A stretch of 64,000 bases of DNA from Phymorhynchus buccinoides (GCA_017654935.2 CM065706.1:9730431-9794430), one strand, 5' to 3'; shown: positions 48,662-59,619, counted from the first letter of the stretch. Program-made: numbers and translations. The notes: generated by a model not told the origin, from the letters alone.

Positions 48662-48766
48662 CTCTGGGGACTTCAAGTAGATGGCAGCCAGGTCGAACAG
48701 GGCAAAGGCGGCGACGTGGACGTCCTCCTTTTTCCCCTGATGTCGAGCAAATGCCTCCTTCAGGCA
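48662..48766 (-). CDS. ttc39c: TTC39C-like, 105-bp exon (TPR region)
   Basis: 35 codons, phase 0 at both ends, acceptor TTTGTCTGACAG and donor GAGGTAGGAC. Encodes CLKEAFARH, then DVHVAAFALFDLAAIYLKSP, the last helical repeat before the C-terminal signature. No internal stop. Confidence 0.85.
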
Positions 48767-48832
48767 CTGTCAGACAAATAAAGTGACGCTTTATCGTCTG
48801 TCTGTCAATATCTCTCTCTCTGTATCATACCT

Positions 48833-48912
48833 CTATAGCCATTTCAGTCTCCCCGAGTTCCTTAAAGGGAGAGAGAGAGAGATTGACAGACAGACAAAGA
48901 GAGAGAGAGAGA

Positions 48913-48949
<37 letters not shown>

Positions 48950-49010
48950 AGAAACAGAGAGAGAGAGACTGACAAAGAATGCGAGATAATGAGACAGAGA
49001 GAGAAGTGGA

Positions 49011-49098
<88 letters not shown>

Positions 49099-49147
49099 AA
49101 GACAGAGAGAGAGGTAAAGAAAGACAGATAAGGGAGAGAGAGAGAGA

Positions 49148-49212
<65 letters not shown>

Positions 49213-49213
49213 T

Positions 49214-49275
<62 letters not shown>
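48833..49275. repeat. (GA)n block with a leading pseudo-exon fragment
   Basis: Begins with AGCCATTTCAGTCTCCCCGA and GTTCCTTAAAG, a fragment of the exon at 53326-53423. About 400 bp of GA tracts with GACAGA interruptions follow. Confidence 0.85.
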
Positions 49276-49291
49276 TGTCTAAAATAGTTCC

Positions 49292-50172
49292 TTAACCTTT
49301 AGCACACTGCATTTTTTCTGACGTTCCGTACTCTGCCACTGCATTCTTTTTGAGGCGGTGAAAAACGCTTACACCCACTTGATTAAAAATGCTCTAATTT
49401 TCTCTGTGTGTTGTGTGCAGACTTGATTATTGGAATACTAATAAAGAGATGATTGAGGAAAGTTTTGATATGATGCATTTTGTTGTCCGTGTATGTTTAG
49501 TTGTTTAAAATTTTTTTAAAAGCCAAATCAACAAAGCGAAAGTGTAGACTTGTCAGAATGAGTGTCGTCTGCTTAAAATTTCTCACATTGACTAATTAAC
49601 TCATGTCCAAGATCACTTTAACGAAATCAATCACGGAAATATCATTAAGAATATCATAAAAGGCAAAATTTTCTTTGAATTCAACCTAGTAGTCAAAATC
49701 AGTATCGAATCACAATCGCGGCTTGAATCGATATCGGATCGTCTTCATCGAGTCACACTGACATCGGCTACCCCCCCCCCCCCCCTTCTACTGCACTACA
49801 ATCTTCTATCACCTTTCACCCTCAATATCTGACCTAAAAATTCATTATTTAAACAAACATCAACGATAATTTCCAGTAGGAAAGCTTCGCCAACACGAAA
49901 ATCCGCCATATTTGATAGGGAATTTTACTTTCTGACCGATCAACACTTTGAAAAATTCAATACAACTACAAAAAAAGCAAATGGCGGCTTGCCGGAAGTG
50001 AAAGAAGCAGTTGAGCCTCGTTCTGAAGCGAAAGTAAGGTTGTTTCCATTATTAGTAACAGAAATAAGGTCCGTGAAGCATTGATTTTGAGCACCCCTCC
50101 GTGGGTGCATGAATGCGCCTGCAGCTACACGGGAGACTATCGGCTCGGCGACTGCAGCGTGCTAAAGGTTAA
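49292..50172. mobile_element. TTAA-type element, 881 bp
   Basis: TTAACCTTTAGCACACTGCA at the left and GCAGCGTGCTAAAGGTTAA at the right, bordered by TTAA. Flanks (AGTTCC before, AGACATCTCCCCCTAACAG after) belong to a decayed copy of the TTC39C exon at 53326. No transposase frame; contains a C run near 49772. Confidence 0.75.
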
Positions 50173-50206
50173 AGACATCTCCCCCTAACAGACATTTTAG
50201 ATACAT

Positions 50207-50628
50207 CTCTCTCTCTCTCTCTCCCTCTCTCTCTTTATCTGTCTTGCTTTACCTCTCTCTCTCTCTCTCTCTCTCTCCCTCTCTCTTATCTGTCTTGCTT
50301 TACCTCTCCCTCCCTCTCTCTCTCTCTCTTTCTCTTTATCTGTCTTGCTTTGCTACCTCTCTCTCTCTCTCCCTCTCTCTCTCCCTCCCTCTCTCTCTCT
50401 CTTTATCTGTCTTGCTTTACTTCTCTCTCTCTCTCCCTCTCTCTCTCTCCCTCTCTCTCTCTCTTCTCTCTCTCTCTCTCCCTCTCTCTCTTTATCTGTC
50501 TTGCTTTACCTCTCTCTCTCTCCCTCTCTCTCTCTCCCTCTCTCTCTCTCTTTATATGTCTTGCTTTACCTCTCTCTCTCTGTCTTTCTTTGACTATTTC
50601 TCTCTCTCTCTCTCCCTCTCTCTCTATA
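50207..50628. repeat. (CT)n tracts with repeated TTTATCTGTCTTGCTTTAC spacer
   Basis: Six or so CT-rich blocks separated by TTTATCTGTCTTGCTTTACC: a tandem array of spacer plus microsatellite. Confidence 0.9.
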
Positions 50629-50652
50629 ACCATTTCAGTCTCACCAACTTCA

Positions 50653-51253
50653 TTAACTCATTCAAGTCGTTCCGGCCATATTGGGGTCTGCAACGAACAC
50701 CTTTTGCAAGAGTGAATGCCCTTGGTGGGTGGGGGAAGATGGTTCAATACTGACCAAACAGGGGGATAACTCTCGCCAATAACCCTATTTGATGCCACTA
50801 AATGGCTGCCTTTCGCAAGAGTGAATGCCCTTGTCAGTACTGACCAGCAAGGGCATCACTCTCACTGTCAAGGGCGTTAATAACCCTAGTTGCAGAGGCC
50901 TATATGTCCAGAATTAATAGGTAGCTGTCAATTTGATGCATTTGCTTCAAGGGAAGTAAATCTGTGTGCACACCATACCTTGGTTACTTCTAAACTCGAT
51001 TCGCTCCCTTAGACCACAATTTTGCCTCTGACTTTGCTTTTGTAGTGGTTTGTTGTGTGGAAACCAATCGGTGTAGAGAGTTTTTCTATATAAAGTCTAT
51101 ATATAAAAAGGTCTGATCTACCACTTCCCTATGTCTAAACCTGAAGTAAAAACCCGTAATCTTCTTTCATTTCTTCTTTTGTTTATGTGTATGGCTGGAG
51201 CGATTTGTGAGTTTTTTGAATAATTCTAAATCGTTGCTATGCGAATGAGTTAA
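50653..51253 (+). mobile_element. TTAA-type element J, ~600 bp
   Basis: TTAACTCATTC at the left and GAATGAGTTAA at the right. Flanks are the two halves of a decayed TTC39C pseudo-exon (CCATTTCAGTCTCACC before; CCCTAACAGACATTTTAGAT after). A shorter inverted relative lies at 55850-56146. Confidence 0.72.
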
Positions 51254-51284
51254 AGATGTCTTCCCCTAACAGACATTTTAGATA

Positions 51285-51325
<41 letters not shown>

Positions 51326-51326
51326 G

Positions 51327-51384
<58 letters not shown>

Positions 51385-51872
51385 CTTTCAGGCATCAGAA
51401 TACTCCAGAGTCCAATCCGCGGACGAACAACACTCGCTATGACTCGGAGTCGACATCGAGTCGGACCCCACAAAACTCGGCATCATTGCGATCATTCGCT
51501 ACCCGATTTCTCGCGGAAAAGTTCAAAGTTCTCACATCATCGTAGTCTCCCGCGATCATATCCTCTATATCAACTCATTTAAAACCCAAATCACAATCAC
51601 TGTCATCAAAACAAACTCTGAAACAGTGAAAGTAAGAGTCTAGAGAGCTCTAAACTCGGAAGAAAAAACAAACATGGCCGCGATTTTTCGCTTCCGAAGG
51701 CGCAGTATGAAAACAAACCATTTAAGAATACCATTTGAGAATAAGATCGCGCTGCCTCATGAAGTACAAACCGCGTCCGGCAGTGCCAAAACCGCGGCCA
51801 GTGGATACCAAAACCGCGGACCGTTCTGATGCCTAGTCTTTCTGTGACTATTTCTCGCTCTCACTGTATCAC
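51254..51872. repeat. Pseudo-exon remnant, (CT)n, then unique intron sequence
   Basis: Right half of a pseudo-exon copy (to about 51288), a CT tract to about 51380, then about 450 bp in which I recognise nothing. Confidence 0.6.
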
Positions 51873-53241
51873 ACCTGTATCGCCATTTAAGTCTCCCCCA
51901 GTTCCTTATAGACAGCCCCCTAATAGACATTTTAGATACATCTCTCTCTCTTTCTGTGACTTTCTGTGACATTTCTCGCTCTCACTGTATCACACCTGTA
52001 CGGCCATTTCAGTCTCCCCCAGCTCCTTATAGATAGCCCCCTAATAGACATTTTAGATACATCTCTCTCTCTCTCTTCTCTCTCTCTCTCTGTCTTTCTT
52101 TGACTCTTTCTCTCTCTCACTGTCTCCCACCTGTACGGCCATTTCAGTCTCCCCCAGCTCCTTATAGACAGCCCCCTAATAGACATTTTAGATAAATCTC
52201 TCTCTCTCTTTCTCTCTCTCTCTCTTTCTTTACCTTTCTCTCTCTCTCTCTCTCTGTGACTCTCTCTCTCTCTCTCTCTCTTATAGACCTCTCTCTCTCT
52301 CTCTCTCTTTGACTCTCTGTCTTTCTCTTCTCTTCTCTCTCTCACTGCATCCCACCTGTACGGCCATTTCAGTCTCCCCCAGTTCCTTATAGACAGCCCC
52401 CTAATAGACATTTTAGATAAATCTCTCTCTCTCTCTCTCTCTCTTTACTCTCTCTCTCTCTCTCTTACTCTCTCTCTCTCTTACCCTCTCTCTCTTTCTG
52501 TGACTATTTCTCTCTCTCACTGTATCCCACCTGTACGGCCATTTCAGTCTCCCCCAGCTCCTTATAGACAGCCCCCTAATAGACATTTTAGATACATCTC
52601 TCTCTCTTTCTCTCTCTCTCTTTACCTCTCTCTCTCTCTGTCTTTCTGTGACTCTTTCTCTCTCTCACTGTATCCCACCTGTACGGCCATTTCAGTCTCC
52701 CCCAGCTCCTTATAGATAGCCCCCTAATAGACATTTTAGATAAATCTCTCTCTCTTTCTCTCTCTCTCTTTACCTCTCTCTCTCTCTCTCTGTCTTTCTG
52801 TGACTCTTTCTCTCTCTCACTGCATCCCACCTGTACGGCCATTTCAGTCTCCCCCAGCTCCTTATAGATAGCCCCCTCCAGCAGACATTTTAGGTGAAAT
52901 CTCTCTGTCCGTCTGCATGTCTCTCTCTGCACACTCAAATAGGAACCCCAAAAATACATCTTTAAATAAATAAGTTGGGTCTAGGTACACTCTTTCTCTC
53001 TCTCACTGTATCCTCACCTGTACGGCCATTTCAGTCTCCCCCAGCATCCTTATAGGTCAGCCCCCTAATAGACATTTGGCGATACATCTCTCTCTCAACA
53101 CACTCTCTCTCTTTAGCAGTCCTCTCATCTCTCTGTGTCTTTCTGTGACTCTTTCTCTCTCATCACTGTATCCCACCTGTACGGCCATTTCAGTCTCCTC
53201 CAGTTCCTTATAGACAGCCCCCTAATAGACATTTTAGATAC
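51873..53241 (-). repeat. Array of about nine decayed copies of a TTC39C exon with CT microsatellites
   Basis: Each unit (about 130-180 bp) is a ~65-bp copy of the 3' part of the exon at 53326-53423 with its donor (GTACAGGTGGGA on the minus strand), followed by CT tracts. Copies begin near 51873, 51991, 52128, 52351, 52530, 52678, 52828, 53010 and 53170. Most carry GACATTTTAGATA where the real exon has GGCATTTCAGGTGA, which puts a TAA in the coding frame. They lie just downstream of the intact exon in transcript order. Confidence 0.85.
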
Positions 53242-53325
53242 ATCTCTCTCTCTTTCTCTCTCTCTCTTTACCCACTCTCTCTCTCTGTCTTTCTTTGACT
53301 CTTTCTCTCTCTCACTGTCTCCCAC

Positions 53326-53423
53326 CTGTACGGCCATTTCAGTCTCCCCCAGCTCCTTATAGATAGCCCCCTCCAGCAGGCATTTCAGGTGAAACACTTT
53401 CATGTCCGTCTGCATGTCGCACA
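53326..53423 (-). CDS. ttc39c: TTC39C-like, 98-bp exon
   Basis: Acceptor TGTGTGTGCAG; two bases complete a Val codon, then 32 codons; donor CAGGTGGGAG. Encodes VFHLKCLLEGAIYKELGETE and MAVQ, matching the family's LLLGAIHKCLG region. This is the only copy in the 51.8-53.4 kb array with an open frame, and the one used in the phase-consistent gene model. Confidence 0.85.
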
Positions 53424-53488
53424 CTGCACACACAAATAGGAACCCCAAAAATACATATTTAAATAAACAAGTTGGGTTAGGTACACAC

Positions 53489-53706
53489 ACATAGTCACAG
53501 AGGCGTCTCTGTGAAATTCGGGTTGCTCCCACCTGGAGAGCGCGTCGCAGCCAGAGGCGCAATTTTGGGGGGGCATGCTAGTTTTGTGTCTAATCCCCCC
53601 CCCCCCCTTTCCAAAAGAAAAAAGGGCGCTGGTGCTGCACTAGGGGCAACACACTCTCCCTATGGGAGCAGTCAAAATTTCATAGATGAGTCTGTGTGAG
53701 GTATAC
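53489..53706. mobile_element. Inverted pair of SINE tail-side modules
   Basis: TCTCTGTGAAATTCGGGTTG and GGAGAGCGCGTCGCAGCC (left) face a diverged inverted copy (ATGAAATTTTGACTGCTCCC and GGGAGAGTGTGTTGC on the minus strand). The left module matches 6125-6175. Confidence 0.55.
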
Positions 53707-53734
53707 TGGAAGGCTAATACCATAGCATATCATA

Positions 53735-54518
53735 CAACACACACACACACACAACACACACAAACATACACATACACACACAGTAACATACACACTCTCA
53801 TATGCACAGACATACACACACAGAAAGACACTGACGCACACACCATCCAATAGCGTATGCCAAATGAATACACACACACACACACACACCTGAACTCTCA
53901 CACACACACCCACTCTCACATGCACACACACACTAACCCTCCAGAAGTCGCTTCAGGTCCTGCGGGCTGCACGCGGGCAGCGTATGCCAGATGAACACAC
54001 ACACACACACTACACACTCCCTCCAGAAGTCGTTTCAGGTCCTGCGGGCTGCACGCGGGCAGCGTATGCCAGATGAACACACACACCCTCTCTCTCACAT
54101 GCACACACACACTAACCCTCCAGAAGTCGTTTCAGGTCCTGCGGGCTGCACGCGGGCAGCGTATGCCAGATGAACACACACACCACCCTCTCTCTCACAT
54201 GCACACACACACACTAACCCTCCAGAAGTCGTTTCAGGTCCTGCGGGCTGCACGCGGGCAGCGTATGCCAGATGAACACACACACACACACCCTCTTGGG
54301 TGGGGGTTTCTCTCTCACACACACACACACACACACTAACCCTCCAGGAGTCGTTTCAGGTCCTGCGGGCTGCACGCGGGGGGCAGCGTATGCCAGATGA
54401 ACACACACACACACACCCCTCTCTCTCTCACACACACACACACTAACCCCTCCAACAGTCGTTTCAGGTCCTGCGGGCTGCACGCGGGCAGCGTATGCCA
54501 GATGAACACACACACACA

Positions 54519-54549
<31 letters not shown>

Positions 54550-54613
54550 GCACACTAACCCTCCAACAGTTGTTTCAGGTCCTGCGGGCTACAAGTGGGC
54601 AGCGTATTCCAGA

Positions 54614-54644
<31 letters not shown>

Positions 54645-54690
54645 TCTCACACACTACACACACACACACACTCTCACACACTACACACAC
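53735..54690 (-). repeat. Array of seven partial TTC39C exon copies with CA microsatellites
   Basis: Copies of the last ~65 bp of the exon at 54697-54820 plus its donor (GGAGGGTTAGTG) lie at about 53932, 54016, 54112, 54214, 54340, 54443 and 54556. CA/CT tracts separate them. One unit also keeps the CTTGGGTGGGGGTTTCT piece from the middle of the exon (near 54293). All are truncated at the 5' side, so they have donors but no acceptors. Confidence 0.88.
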
Positions 54691-54696
54691 ACTAAC

Positions 54697-54820
54697 CCTC
54701 CAACAGTCGTTTCAGGTCCTGCGGGCTGCACGTGGGCAGCGTATGCCAGATGAACACCAGCTCCAGCGTCAACAGCCGACAGTACTCTTGGGTGGGGGTT
54801 TCTTTCTTGAACTTGTCCGC
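54697..54820 (-). CDS. ttc39c: TTC39C-like, 124-bp exon
   Basis: Acceptor GTTTGTGTAG, 41 codons plus one base, donor GAGGGTTAGTG. Encodes ADKFKKETPTQEYCRLLTLE, then [20 protein letters not shown]. The E(F/L)xKxTPT and E(V/L)xxxWxxLP pattern is a TTC39C hallmark. It is the most upstream and only full-length copy of the array that follows it. Confidence 0.88.
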
Positions 54821-54861
54821 CTACACAAACAACAACACACACACACACATATCTTCCCTTA

Positions 54862-55215
54862 TAATGCAGTAGAACCCTGCTTAACGGGCACTTCAATATC
54901 ACGGACACTCCGGTAATCCGGACAGTTTTACCCTCAGTATCGCGGACACCTCAGTAATCCGGACAGTTTTACCCTCAGTATCGCGGACACCACGGTAATC
55001 CAGACAGTTTTACCCTCAGTATCGCGGACACCACGGTAATCCGGACAGTTTTACCCTCAGTATCGCGGACACCATGGTAATCCGGACAGTTTTACCCTCA
55101 GTATCGTGGACACCACGGTAATCCGGACAGTTTTACCCTCAGTATCGCGGACACCACGGTAATCCGGACAGTTTTACTCATTCAAGTCTCAGTATCGCGG
55201 ACACCACGGTACTAT
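54862..55215. repeat. 41-bp tandem repeat derived from a pogo-like end
   Basis: Starts CAGTAGAACCCTGCTTAACG, a pogo/Tigger-type terminus, then about seven units of GGACACCACGGTAATCCGGA plus CAGTTTTACCCTCAGTATCGC. The unit matches sequence just inside the terminus, so the array probably grew from one element end. Confidence 0.82.
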
Positions 55216-55849
55216 CTTTGTATTTTGTTTTTTTCTTCTCCCACAATACTGAATGTAAATCCCATATGTGTCGGGACAGTTTTACTCAGTCTCATTTCCC
55301 TTCTTATTTATTACTAAAAAGAGTCTCCAGCATAGTGACCACCTCACAATAGACGATTTTCAGAAAAAAATAGTAAGGTATTAGGTACTTAGGTCCCCCC
55401 AAAAAAAAAGGTATGGTTACGGTATCCCGACCTACCCTATTTTGGGGGGCCGACCCTATGAATTTTTTTTTCGCCTCGTCAAAAAAAAAGAAAAAAGAGA
55501 GACACAAGTTCAATCGGGGAAACATACATAAACCAAAGGAGATGGGACATAACTCTCAAGCCACGCTTGAACGTCCACGTGTCGTTGTCGAAAAATGGCG
55601 TCATTTGCAAAATGTCGCATTTCAATGGAGCTTCAGAGGCCTGATTTTGAAAAGCGTTATAAACATACGTAATACAGACACTACAACAGACACGACGAGT
55701 ATGCAGTGCTTCTTTTGATGAGTATGCACACATACATAAAATGTTTTCAAAATATATAACAAAAGGTGAAATGATAAGAAGATTACAGATTTTTATTGAA
55801 AAGCCAGGGAGGTAACTCATATTGGAAGGTAAAAATAGACCACGTGCCA
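55216..55849. other. Intron sequence with A/T homopolymers, no gene recognised
   Basis: Contains an inverted pair around TAGGTCCCCCCAAAA and TTTTGGGGGGCCGACC (55389-55452), possibly a small element; otherwise nothing recognised. Confidence 0.4.
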
Positions 55850-56146
55850 CAAACTATTTATCGCGCTCGTTTTTACTTCAGGTTTACACATAGGGAAATG
55901 CAAGATCAGACTTTTTTATAGATTTTATATAGAAAAACTCTCTACACCGATTGGTTACCCCACAACAAACCACTACAAAAGCAAAGTCAGAGGCAAAATT
56001 GTGGTCTAAGGGAGCAAAACGAGTTTAGAAGTGACCAAGGTATGGTGTGCACACAGATTTACTTCCCTTGAAGCAAATGCATCAAATTGACAGCTATCTA
56101 TTAATTCCGGACATATATGGCCGGAACGACTTGAATGATTTAAACA
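55850..56146 (-). mobile_element. Element J relative, shorter
   Basis: Reverse complement of much of 50885-51170 (GGTCTAAGGGAGCAAAACGA, GAAGCAAATGCATCAAATTG) plus the terminal GGCCGGAACGACTTGAATGA. It lacks about 200 bp present near the left of the 50653 copy. Confidence 0.65.
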
Positions 56147-56250
56147 ATGTTGAAATATTCTGCATTTTAAAATAATAATTTTGAATGAAAAAAAAGTGCA
56201 AGCCTGACTGCTACGAGACAAATAAACCTGGACATGAAGCATACACTAAC

Positions 56251-56360
56251 CCTTCTCGAGCAGAAGGCTTCAATCTGGTTGTTTTTTCGCTTCATCAGGG
56301 ACGACACCTCGCGGAAAATCCTGTGTGAATCCTCAATGAGCCCCTGGGACCCTAGGCACA
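56251..56360 (-). CDS. ttc39c: TTC39C-like, 110-bp exon (KRKNNQIE signature)
   Basis: Acceptor TGTTGCAG; two bases finish a Val codon, then 36 codons; donor AGGGTTAGTG. Encodes CLGSQGLIEDSHRIFREVSS, then LMKRKNNQIEAFCSRR. The KRKNNQIExF block is diagnostic for the TTC39 family. Confidence 0.9.
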
Positions 56361-56407
56361 CTGCAACAAGACAGCAAGCCATTTAAACATACTCCCAATT
56401 GTTAAGA

Positions 56408-56438
56408 GGAGAGAGAGAGAGAGGGGTGGGGGGTTAGG

Positions 56439-56500
<62 letters not shown>

Positions 56501-56545
56501 TGGGGGTTAGGGAGGGAGAGAGTGAGAGAGAGAGAGAGAGAGAGA
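56408..56545. repeat. (GA)n with duplicated GGGTTAGGGAGGG spacer
   Basis: Two GA tracts, each followed by GGGGTGGGGGTTAGGGAGGG-like sequence: spacer plus tract duplicated. Confidence 0.88.
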
Positions 56546-57062
56546 GAACAAATGAACAAACACAATTTTATATACCTATACAGGGTAATAAGTACAAACA
56601 CTTTTTTACACTCAGCCCAGAGAGAGAGAGAGAGACACTGGTTGACACTGGTTTAATGTGCAGGCCACCGACCCATAGCACATACCATAACAATTAAATA
56701 ATAAATAATAAATGAATTAATGAGTAAATTAATAACTAAATAACTAAATGAATAGCTAAATAACTAAATACATACATGTATACACAAATCGATAAGTATG
56801 CAAATAAATGCGCTCATAATTAGTTAAACACTCACATATAAACAATTATTAGTGCATAAGCACATGTAGTATACAATGATTCAACCCAGAGAGAGAGAGA
56901 GAGAGAAAGAGGGAGGGTGGAGAGTAGAGAGAGAAAAAAAGAGAGAGAGTCAAGTCAAGTCAAGTCAAGAATACTTTATTATCTCACGTGGGAGAGATTT
57001 GGTTGCAGGTGCAATACACAAGACGTGCGTGTCGCCCCTTCGTGAAGCGCCCACCGTAAGAG
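56546..57062. other. AT-rich intron sequence with short GA tracts
   Basis: Contains (TAAATAAC)-like repeats at 56690-56780 and GA tracts near 56888-56950. ACTTTTTTACACTCAGCCC recurs near 57580, so the GA-flanking sequence is itself repeated. Confidence 0.5.
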
Positions 57063-57403
57063 AATTTCTTCTTCTTCTTCTTCTTCTTCTTCCCAGGCCA
57101 TATGGCCATAACAGGTAAAGTACAAATGTGCCTTTTTTTCAGTTTTCACTGGTCTCCCCGCTGCGTACAGCCGACACATTCCGATCTCGGGGGTGCTCAA
57201 AGGGGAAAATTATTTGGGAAGATTTGTTTTGGGAAAAAAGGCGGGAGAATGGGGCCAATAAGTCAGAAAGATAGTAGATGATAGAAAGCAAAAGGAAAAG
57301 GCAGAGTCAAAGAGAGTGACAGGTTAGAGGAAGTTACAAGCACAGAACTTCCAAAAGGTGGGTGAACTATTTGTACAAAAGACCCCCCGGTATCCCCACG
57401 GGG
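57063..57403 (-). mobile_element. Retroposon F, near full length
   Basis: (TTC)n tail side at the left, CAGCCGACACATTCCGATCT, AGTCAGAAAGATAGTAGATG, ending GGTATCCCCACGGGG. Imperfect GTAAGAGAA / GTAACAGAA flanks may be the target duplication. Confidence 0.82.
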
Positions 57404-57429
57404 AAGTAACAGAATAAAGACAAGACAGA

Positions 57430-57750
<321 letters not shown>

Positions 57751-57797
57751 ATAAAATGAAAATTCCATCAACATCCCCCCCAAAAAAACCACATTAC

Positions 57798-57850
57798 CTG
57801 CAACCAAGTAGGAGTAGTAACACTTGGACCATTTGGACTCCTTTCGCAAT
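57798..57850 (-). CDS. ttc39c: TTC39C-like, 53-bp exon
   Basis: Acceptor GTGTCTTGCAG, donor GCAGGTAATG. Encodes LRKESKWSKCYYSYLVA with split codons at both ends. The ESxWSxCYYxYL motif is a strong TTC39 signature. Confidence 0.88.
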
Positions 57851-57970
57851 CTGCAAGACACGAAACGAACATAATTCTTCTTGTTGTTTCTAAAAGAAAA
57901 TGTAAGTCCGCACAAAATCTTCATTTTCAGACACCCCTTTTCAATAAAAAAAAGAAGAAAGAAATGCAAT

Positions 57971-58219
57971 TTAACCCTTTGTCCGCCAGCCATATGTCAG
58001 CCAAAAATTGCCATTAAATTCACCTACCTGGGTAGAGAACAAGATCCATCTGCAGTATTGGGGATTCTTCTGTGACATAATAAAATAAGGTCTATCCTTA
58101 CTTCCCAAAACTAAGACAATTGGGTCTTTGGATAATAGACCCCAATTTGATGCCTTTTAGTGACATAGGTGTTAAATCACTGTGGTGCTAAAATGCGACT
58201 TTGGCGGTGAAAGGGTTAA
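57971..58219 (+). mobile_element. TTAA-C element, full length
   Basis: 249 bp, TTAACCCTTTGTCCGCCAG to TTGGCGGTGAAAGGGTTAA, TTAA at both borders. Confidence 0.82.
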
Positions 58220-58291
58220 ACATTTTGTAATGACAACATCAAAACATCCACACACAAGTTAATAGACGATTTTCTGGAAAAAAAAAAAAAA

Positions 58292-58640
58292 GAGTATAGG
58301 GGAGAGCATTTCGTGAAAATTAGAGTCGCAGTCAGAGGCGCGCCACCCACTTTTGTTTTTATTTGCATGCAACTTTTGTGTGACTGATGAGGAAGGAAAC
58401 GGGGGGTGGGGGGGGTACATTTTGACCAAATGACAACTTTTTCGTTGCCACTGGGTTTAACGTGTGCTAAGTGCATGGGCACACGGGACCTTGGTTTATC
58501 GTCTCATCCGAAAGACTCCACGTTCAGACCGTAAGGCGTAGTACAAAGTGAGAGGAAAAATCCCCTGTACCCAGGTTCAAACTCGGGTTTACTTGACACA
58601 AGACGAACGCGTTACCTCTGTGCCACTCTACACCTCTGAG
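58292..58640 (-). mobile_element. tRNA-derived SINE with mollusc central domain
   Basis: Minus strand: A-box-like GTGGCACAGAGGTAACGCG, B-box-like GAGTTTGAACCTGGG, then GTCTTTCGGATGAGACGATA and AGGTCCCGTGTGCCC, the conserved central domain known in mollusc SINEs. Tail side decays into C/T homopolymers. Confidence 0.78.
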
Positions 58641-58656
58641 TGTGTCTGTGTCTGCT

Positions 58657-58658
<2 letters not shown>

Positions 58659-58746
<88 letters not shown>
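58659..58746. repeat. (GA)n microsatellite
   Basis: Pure GA, ending at the left end of the foldback element. Confidence 0.95.
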
Positions 58747-58749
<3 letters not shown>

Positions 58750-59120
58750 AAGATAAAGATGTGCCACCCCCCCTGCATTTCTCGGTTAATTGTATTTTTC
58801 CATTTTTGCCTTTCTTACCATACATAAAGCTGTATTTTAGGAACATTTGTACCTAATAACCTTTTGGGAATACTAACCCTATCCCTAACCCTACCCCCCA
58901 CTATGTACTGCAGTACACCGCGATTTGTCACAGTTGTGGTTCGTTGCGTTTTTCCGTCTTATAGGGTGGGGGGTAGGGTTAGGGTTAGGGTTAGGGTTAG
59001 TATTCCAAAAAGATAATTTGGTGTTCCTAAAATACAGCTTTATGTATGGTAAGAAAGGCAATAACGGAAAAATAGAATTAACCGAGAAATGTAGGGGGGG
59101 TGGCACATCTTGACCTTTAC
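58744..59120. mobile_element. Foldback element with internal TTAGGG repeats
   Basis: GAGGTAAAGATAAAGATGTG and its near reverse complement are the ends; inverted similarity extends about 150 bp (CATTTCTCGGTTAATT, CCTTTCTTACCATACATAAA). The inner part carries CCCTAACCCTACCCC on one side and four GGGTTA units on the other (about 58976-59002). Related to 12539-12884. Confidence 0.75.
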
Positions 59121-59174
59121 CTCTTCTTCTTCTGCGTTCCCAGGCCATAATGGGGGAGAGGGGGAGAATCTTAC

Positions 59175-59229
59175 CTTTCGAAGCCTTCCAAGCTTTTGTC
59201 CCAGTTCAGTTTTATGAGGTTGAACCAGC
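59175..59229 (-). CDS. ttc39c: TTC39C-like, 55-bp exon
   Basis: Acceptor CTGTGTAG, donor AAGGTAAGAT. Encodes (S)WFNLIKLNWDKSLEGFE(R), continuing MCLYEI of the previous exon in the family's YEIGW......A..FERL order. A tail-end fragment of retroposon F (GCGTTCCCAGGCCATAATGG, about 59131-59152) sits 20 bp from its donor. Confidence 0.82.
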
Positions 59230-59252
59230 CTACACAGAAACATTATAAGGAC

Positions 59253-59294
59253 ATGAATGAATGAATGAATGAATGAATGAATGAATGAATGAAT
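59253..59294. repeat. (GAAT)n microsatellite
   Basis: About ten GAAT units, followed by GGAAGAAAGGA-type purine-rich sequence to about 59420. Confidence 0.93.
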
Positions 59295-59619
59295 AAAGGA
59301 TTGAAGAAAGGAAAAAAGTGAAGGAAGAAAGGACGAAATAAGGAAAGAAAGGAAGAAAGAAAGGAAGGAAGGAAAGAACAAAGGAAGAAATGAAAGAATG
59401 GAGGAATGACTGAAGAAATGAAGTATAAGGCAATGCTTTTTCCCAAGACTGAGACCCCTGAAAAATAATATGACTAATAATATAGTAAGAAACTATAATA
59501 ACGAAATCTGATTTTTGTTTAAAATTTTGGGGGTGCGCCTTATATTATAATAAGGTACGCGCCATATACTCCGAACAATACAGTACAGTTTCTTTCATTA
59601 CAAACTTTCCAAAGTTTGT

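Noticed and set aside
58976..59002. True telomere or chromosome-fusion scar
   Set aside because: Only four GGGTTA units, placed symmetrically inside a foldback element that also occurs at 12539.
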